A stretch of 64,000 bases of DNA from positions 372,001-436,000 of the forward strand of contig FSRD01000002.1 of assembly GCA_900129675.1 (NCBI GenBank), in the 5' to 3' direction. Of the stretch, positions 59,956 through 64,000 are shown in pieces. The stretch comes from Bradyrhizobium erythrophlei (GTDB lineage: Bacteria > Pseudomonadota > Alphaproteobacteria > Rhizobiales > Xanthobacteraceae). A program made the translations under genes and the position numbers. Under the pieces are notes generated by a model, which was not told the DNA's origin, ran no database searches, and saw only the letters and a list, made by a program, of their open reading frames with translations. Every line of letters starts with the position of its first letter. Within the stretch, counting starts at the first letter, position 1.

Positions 59956-62036
59956 GCGGGCGCTCCTGCGTCGAAGTAAGCGCCATGCTCGGTAAGCGCC
60001 TCAGAGATAACCAGGACACGGCCGCGCGCCCGAAGCGCGATCGCTGACTCCGGCCCGGAGGCGGGCACGGAAGTGAGACGATGCTCCAGTTTGCGCAGCC
60101 GCGCGATGACCATCGCGCTGTTTCCCTGAGCGAAGGCCTCGAGCGTGGCATCGAGCTCCGCAGCCATTCGGAGGTGCGGCGAGATATGACGAAGGTGGAT
60201 AATTGCCGTGCCGATGGAGAGGGCCGCCAGCAGTTGCGAGCGGTGCAACGGCTCGGACTGGTCCGGCATCGCCGTGAGCCGGCCGTGAATGCGGCTCTCC
60301 CAATCCTCCGATACCGGTAACACGGAGACGGTTGCGAGGCGGCGCAGATCGCGTGAGGTGAGGGAGAGCAGGCGCCGCATCCGTCGTGCCGGCGATAACG
60401 GCGGAAACAAGCGAAAGGCCAACGGCGCGACGCCGCACCCGACAACGATTGCCAGCGCGGAGTTGTAGAATTGCGCTGTGTCGTAGCTCATCGGGTTCGT
60501 GGGCGAGAGGAGAGGCATAAAGTTGAAGGCCATGGCAGTGAAGATGGCAATCATCGCAGGCTTCCGGCTTTGAGCCATGACAAAGCCCATTGGTACGAGA
60601 AAGAGACCAATAGCGAAGCAAAATGCCGGGAACGTTTGGAGAGGGGGCAGCACCGCGAATTTTGCTATCGCAGCGCAAACGACGCCTCCGGCGGTGCCGA
60701 GGGCGAACGCGATCGAGCCGCCGTACGCAAGATCGCCCTTCGGCGAAAGCAACAGCACGACGATCGCTGCGAAGACGATCGCCGAGGCGCCGTTCGGCCA
60801 GGCAGTGGCGACCCAGAAAAGCTCGACAGCACCGATAGCGACAAACGCGCGTGTTGCATTGACGGCGGCAATCAACCAATCGGGTGCGCTTAGCCGGAAG
60901 CCACGAGCACCAGGAGAAGGCTGGTCGGGAGCGTCGACAAGCAGCGCAATACCATCGAGCACCTGCAACATGCCGGCCGGCACCTTGGCGGCTTCGTCGG
61001 CGAGCAACCGCAGCGATGGCGTGTCGGCGGGTAGGGCGATCAGCGTCTGCACCGCCTCCTCGCAAACGCGGCGCAGGGCCATGGGATCAGCCATCCACCG
61101 ATCCAGCGAGCCTGGCGTCCGTGGGGATCGCAGCTCGGCCGGAATGCTCCGCAGGATGGCCTCGGCCCGCTCCCGTTCCAGGTTCTCCGGCAAGTGGGCC
61201 AGATGCGTCGCAACTCCGCGCCAACCATCCAGCGCTCTGAACAGGCCGTAGACGGCTGTCTGTAATATCGACGAGTGGTAGCGAAGGTGGCTGGATTCTC
61301 CGAGCGTTTGGTCGACCAAAGGTTCGAGCGCGACGACGCGTTGGACGAAATCACGGCGCTCGGCTTGCGTATCCGCCAGTTGCGTTCCCGCCAATGTCAG
61401 CATGCGGCTAAATCGACTTGTGATCTCGGCAGCCAGACCTGCGAATGAACCCGCGAGTCGCCGCCGGGCACCGCCGAGATCGGTCCCGGCGAGGACCACA
61501 CCGGCGCAGACGATCCCGATGCAGATCTCGCTGGCACGCCAGACCGCCAGCATGAAAACGTCCGGGCTTGGGCCCCCAGTGGCACCGAGCGTGTCGGCGG
61601 CGATGATGGCGGCGGTATAGCCAGCGAGCGCTGCAGAGTAGGATGCAAAATTGCGCAGCACCGTGGCGGCGAAAGCGCAGAGACCGCCCCAGAAGGCAAG
61701 AAGCACCAGAAAGGCAATGCGATTCTGCGGAAAGCACGCGGTCAGCACCACGATAAATGTGGCGCCGAGCACGGTGCCGATCATCCGGAACCAGCCCTTA
61801 CGCAGCGAAGCCCCGAGCTGAAGCTGGCACACAATTGCCGCGGAGGTACCCGCCCAAAAAGGATTGTCGAGTTCGAGCCAGAATGCGACGAAGAGAGCGA
61901 GGCATACGGCCGCCCAAAGGCGAAGTGCGTACAGGAGCGCGGGGCCGGCCGTCGGCGCCTTTGCGAAGGCCCAATTCCATCGGTCAATGAAACTTCCGTG
62001 CGCCGTTGGTGCGGTCTGGTCGAATGGGTCTGCCAT
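59952..62036 (-). CDS. FUSC-family efflux transporter (AaeB-like)
   Basis: 694 residues. Two blocks of about five or six transmembrane helices: ALLYALRLWAAVCLALFVAFWLELDNPFWAGTSAAIVCQLQLGASLRKGWFRMIGTVLGATFIVVLTACFPQNRIAFLVLLAFWGGLCAFAATVL, and later AFVAIGAVELFWVATAWPNGASAIVFAAIVVLLLSPKGDLAYGGSIAFALGTAGG. A cytosolic linker and a C-terminal domain follow each. This is the fusaric-acid/p-hydroxybenzoate exporter family (AaeB, FusC). With HlyD and DUF1656 it would export aromatic acids or similar compounds. The substrate is unproven. Confidence 0.9.
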   Translation of the reverse strand: MADPFDQTAPTAHGSFIDRWNWAFAKAPTAGPALLYALRLWAAVCLALFVAFWLELDNPFWAGTSAAIVCQLQLGASLRKGWFRMIGTVLGATFIVVLTACFPQNRIAFLVLLAFWGGLCAFAATVLRNFASYSAALAGYTAAIIAADTLGATGGPSPDVFMLAVWRASEICIGIVCAGVVLAGTDLGGARRRLAGSFAGLAAEITSRFSRMLTLAGTQLADTQAERRDFVQRVVALEPLVDQTLGESSHLRYHSSILQTAVYGLFRALDGWRGVATHLAHLPENLERERAEAILRSIPAELRSPRTPGSLDRWMADPMALRRVCEEAVQTLIALPADTPSLRLLADEAAKVPAGMLQVLDGIALLVDAPDQPSPGARGFRLSAPDWLIAAVNATRAFVAIGAVELFWVATAWPNGASAIVFAAIVVLLLSPKGDLAYGGSIAFALGTAGGVVCAAIAKFAVLPPLQTFPAFCFAIGLFLVPMGFVMAQSRKPAMIAIFTAMAFNFMPLLSPTNPMSYDTAQFYNSALAIVVGCGVAPLAFRLFPPLSPARRMRRLLSLTSRDLRRLATVSVLPVSEDWESRIHGRLTAMPDQSEPLHRSQLLAALSIGTAIIHLRHISPHLRMAAELDATLEAFAQGNSAMVIARLRKLEHRLTSVPASGPESAIALRARGRVLVISEALTEHGAYFDAGAPA

Positions 62037-62458
62037 TACCCGTGCTGATCCGTTACGTCGGTCCGAGTTGGCTCTGGCTCGCGGGTGTCCATTTCCGACG
62101 GTGCAAGTCGCACCTTCTCAAGCCCGTCAGATCGGTTCCGATAGTCGATGACGATGTCGGGCCCTGCAGCGAATTGTGGCCAACGCCAAGCCGCAGGTTG
62201 ACAATAAGGCGCAGTACTAACGCGAGAAGTGCAAACCCCGCCGGCTGAGTGAGGGTACGTAGGCCGAAAGCAGGTTTGCATGCTGCACCGACGGCGTAGT
62301 CGATCGCGGAACCGGCGATCGCAGGACAAATTTGTTTTGCGTGGGCGCGCCGTGGCCGTGCGCTTCACCTCCTTGAAGAACCAGATCGCGCGTGTGTGGC
62401 AGATGTCAGGGCCAAAGCAACCGGCCCTAATCATCCGAAGCGAAGGTGTCTTCATCAT
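62036..62458 (-). CDS. Doubtful reading frame ahead of the FUSC gene
   Basis: An ATG-ATG start with GGAG eight bases upstream, running 140 codons to a stop that overlaps the FUSC start as TAATG. The sequence (MKTPSLRMIRAGCFGPDICHTRAIWFFKEV then Arg/Cys/Pro-rich) does not look like a folded protein and has no known domain. The first 30 residues could be a remnant of a small gene. Listed because of its good start and coupled end. Confidence 0.25.
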   Translation of the reverse strand: MMKTPSLRMIRAGCFGPDICHTRAIWFFKEVKRTATARPRKTNLSCDRRFRDRLRRRCSMQTCFRPTYPHSAGGVCTSRVSTAPYCQPAAWRWPQFAAGPDIVIDYRNRSDGLEKVRLAPSEMDTREPEPTRTDVTDQHG

Positions 62459-62966
62459 GCGTCTCCGTTAGGCAAGGGAGGCCGCCCGCGAGCGAACTAA
62501 CTGACTTTGCCGATGTTCGAATTAGCGATCGACATGTTGGAGATATTCAGATGATGATCTGCCTTAGAACAAGCTCGCGCAGAGCGCTTGTTGAAATGTG
62601 CTCGAACTATCCCGAGTCCTGCTATCGCGACGCGTGTCGTCAGATATGAACCTGTCAGCAGACAAATTTCAGCATGATTGGACTCTATCGAGCAGCTTCG
62701 TTCAATCCCGGCCAATACTGAGAAAGCATATTGAATGCACGCGCCGACGAGCTTTTCGAACCGAACACGACAGCTCTCATTTTGGGAACTCGGAGCTGCG
62801 AGATGAACATTAAATCCATTGCTGGCCAACTTGGGGAAGACGAGCGCGCTTTGCAGTATCGTCTCTGATTCCGCTGATCCGCCGGCTCATCGTTGGAGTG
62901 TGTCTGACTTCGTCGCCCTCACACAGGCGCGTGTGATGATGCTTGCCCGTCTCCAAGGCTTGGTCG
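62459..62966. other. Low-GC stretch without recognisable genes
   Basis: This stretch is clearly less GC-rich than the rest of the window. The longest frame is minus-strand 62497-62829 (110 codons) with no recognisable domain or convincing start. It looks like degraded DNA at the edge of the accessory segment. Confidence 0.5.
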
Positions 62967-62967
62967 G

Positions 62968-63160
62968 ATGCGAGATGGGATTGGAGCGCGTCTCATCAGT
63001 GGAGATCCTCACTTTGTTGGCGAGCAAGACCGCCTCGTTTTGCTTGCCTCGCACTACTCGTTGTCGACCGTCTGCCAATGGCGCGAGTTCGCGACGATCG
63101 GCGACTTGATTAGCTACGGCACCAGCATCCTTGATGCCTATCAAGATAAACGGAGAAACG
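62968..63160 (+). pseudogene. ABC-transporter substrate-binding protein fragment
   Basis: The frame reads GDPHFVGEQDRLVLLASHYSLSTVCQWREFATIGDLISYGTSILDAYQ. That matches a conserved region near the C-terminus of ABC_sub_bind proteins common in Bradyrhizobium (DPFF...RDQLVALAARHAVPTIYEWREFAAAGGLMSYGTS..DAYR). The N-terminal three quarters and the final part are absent. It is immediately followed by the DUF3551 gene. Confidence 0.65.
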
Positions 63161-63162
63161 AG

Positions 63163-63426
63163 ATGCGAAGAACGCCCATCGCCTTGATTGTGCTTGTCAG
63201 TTTAGTCAGCGTTTCAAACCTGGTGACTTCCGCAATGGCGGCTTCGTATCCGGTCTGTCTGGCCGACGGGTCCAACAATGCATTGCGCTGCAATTATGCG
63301 AGTTTCCAAGAATGCCGAGCGAGCGCGTCTGGTGGCTTGGGCTATTGCGTCGCGAATCCTGCGTCCGTCTTCGATGCGCATGCGAGCTCTCGCAGATCAG
63401 GTAAGCTCATCATCGATCTACGTTGA
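63163..63426 (+). CDS. DUF3551 small exported protein
   Basis: 87 residues. The signal peptide MRRTPIALIVLVSLVSVSNLVTSAMA is followed by ASYPVCLADGSNNALRCNYASFQECRASASGGLGYCVANPA, which is the DUF3551 pattern (YP-C...C-Y/F-S-Q-C...C-NP) with four conserved cysteines. GGAGAAACGAG provides the ribosome site. It is one of many similar small exported proteins in Bradyrhizobium; the function is unknown. Confidence 0.75.
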   Translation: MRRTPIALIVLVSLVSVSNLVTSAMAASYPVCLADGSNNALRCNYASFQECRASASGGLGYCVANPASVFDAHASSRRSGKLIIDLR

Positions 63427-63808
63427 TCCACCTGCGAGCGGCTGTCCCAGCAAGCAATTCTGCTGCACGCGGTTGTTCGCTTCGATCTTGCACTGGTGAA
63501 GGGCAACAGTGCAATGCGCGAATATTTGTGCTGCTTCGGACCGCCGCCGCTCGAATCGGCACGGGGTCCGGACGTCGATCGGCGCCCTAACACACCGATA
63601 TATTTCGCATCAGAGGGGTCAGGCTTCGGCCCTTATCCACATGTGAGTGGCTCGTGGTGAATTTCCACGGGCCGGCCCGGCGTTTTCGGCCGTCGTCGGG
63701 CTGGCGCGCGATGTTCGCGATGCCCCAATGAACAGACATTGTTGGCTTGAGCAGCTAGAAAGGCGCCGACAGCGCTCCGAGAGACTGAAGCTCTGTGGAG
63801 AGCGTTGA
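63427..63808. other. Intergenic stretch, nothing recognised
   Basis: No frame here resembles a known protein on either strand. It separates the DUF3551 gene from the convergent LysR gene. Confidence 0.5.
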
Positions 63809-64000
63809 TCAATCGGGTGCCCGAGCCCGCGCCAGAGCGACAAAGTTTCGGATCACTGCTGAACGATTGTCCTTGCGAACAGCGAGACTGATAGGCGCCC
63901 GGGGCGCCTCGCCCTTTATCGGAATGTAGACAATGCCGTCGGCACGGATCTGTTCGATCGAGTGCGGCACGATCGATACCCCGAACCCTGCCGCCACGAG
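63809..64000 (-). CDS. LysR-family transcriptional regulator, C-terminal end (5' part outside window)
   Basis: The frame reads LVAAGFGVSIVPHSIEQIRADGIVYIPIKGEAPRAPISLAVRKDNRSAVIRNFVALARARAPD, the end of the LysR substrate-binding domain (VAAGxGVxIVP...V.Y.PL). The gene starts beyond the right end of the window. It may regulate the AaeB-type efflux operon, since aaeR-like LysR genes often neighbour such operons, but 1.8 kb lies between them. Confidence 0.85.
   Translation of the reverse strand, partial: LVAAGFGVSIVPHSIEQIRADGIVYIPIKGEAPRAPISLAVRKDNRSAVIRNFVALARARAPD

Noticed and set aside
62497..62829. 110-codon minus-strand frame in the low-GC stretch
   Set aside because: No domain, no clear ribosome site, and the region looks degraded; it is described only as part of the gene-poor stretch.

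Overview
The window looks like chromosomal DNA of a Bradyrhizobium-type alphaproteobacterium (Nitrobacteraceae). The evidence is the high GC, the repeated CGTCATTGCGAG and GTCCCGGC-type palindromes between genes, several families typical of that genus (DUF992, DUF3551, DUF3309, DUF5413, DUF1330), a serC-serA pair behind a serC-leader-like hairpin, and a Caulobacter-type fliF-fliG-fliH-fliN-flbD operon next to a SciP homologue. No database search was possible, so family calls rest on reading motifs and domain order.

Layout. 1-2456: tail of a DUF992 protein, then an IS110-family element lying between two REP arms. 2457-21776: housekeeping and metabolic genes: an EF-G-like GTPase, yoaK-type membrane protein, aroE, two tandem paralogous secreted proteins, an FMN 2-hydroxyacid oxidase, glmM, an Fsr-like MFS exporter, two outer-membrane beta-barrels, a GST, a GNAT, serC-serA, a DUF4139 protein and a 2-hydroxyacid dehydrogenase. 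22017-25363: a chemoreceptor broken by a frameshift, followed by a second, frameshifted IS110. 25364-31705: two paralogous EamA exporters, a DUF1330 protein, a TetR regulator with a clear palindromic operator in front of a divergent membrane protein, a second FMN oxidase, an MlaD-like protein and a small HTH protein.

31855-34946 is the most unusual locus. A LuxR-type receptor is divergent from a LuxI-type acyl-homoserine-lactone synthase whose 3' end overlaps a cytochrome P450 gene. That gene in turn overlaps (ATGA) a gene for an 86-residue unknown protein. Two palindromes lie in the 80 bp between luxR and luxI. The layout suggests a quorum-sensing unit in which a P450 is made together with the signal synthase.

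34971-47069 holds ybaK, purA, a proline-rich membrane protein, several small membrane or unknown proteins, msrB and a periplasmic msrA, a RecD-like helicase, and a luciferase-like monooxygenase followed by the remnant of a flavin reductase. 47197-55326 is the flagellar block on the minus strand: fliF-fliG-fliH-fliN-flbD behind a CtrA-box-like site, sciP, and fliK-flgD behind a sigma-54 promoter. This matches the Caulobacter-type hierarchy in which CtrA drives the fliF operon and FlbD with sigma-54 drives late genes. mnmA, a PmtA-like methyltransferase and an elongator tRNA-Met follow.

Downstream of tRNA-Met (58123 to the end) the base composition and gene content change. There is an AaeA/AaeX/AaeB-like efflux operon, then a lower-GC stretch with gene remnants, a DUF3551 protein and the C-terminus of a LysR regulator. 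This could be an accessory segment beside the tRNA gene, but no integrase or second att copy is visible here. Four genes or remnants (GNAT start, chemoreceptor, second IS110, flavin reductase) carry what look like single-base indels, so either real gene decay or consensus errors should be considered.
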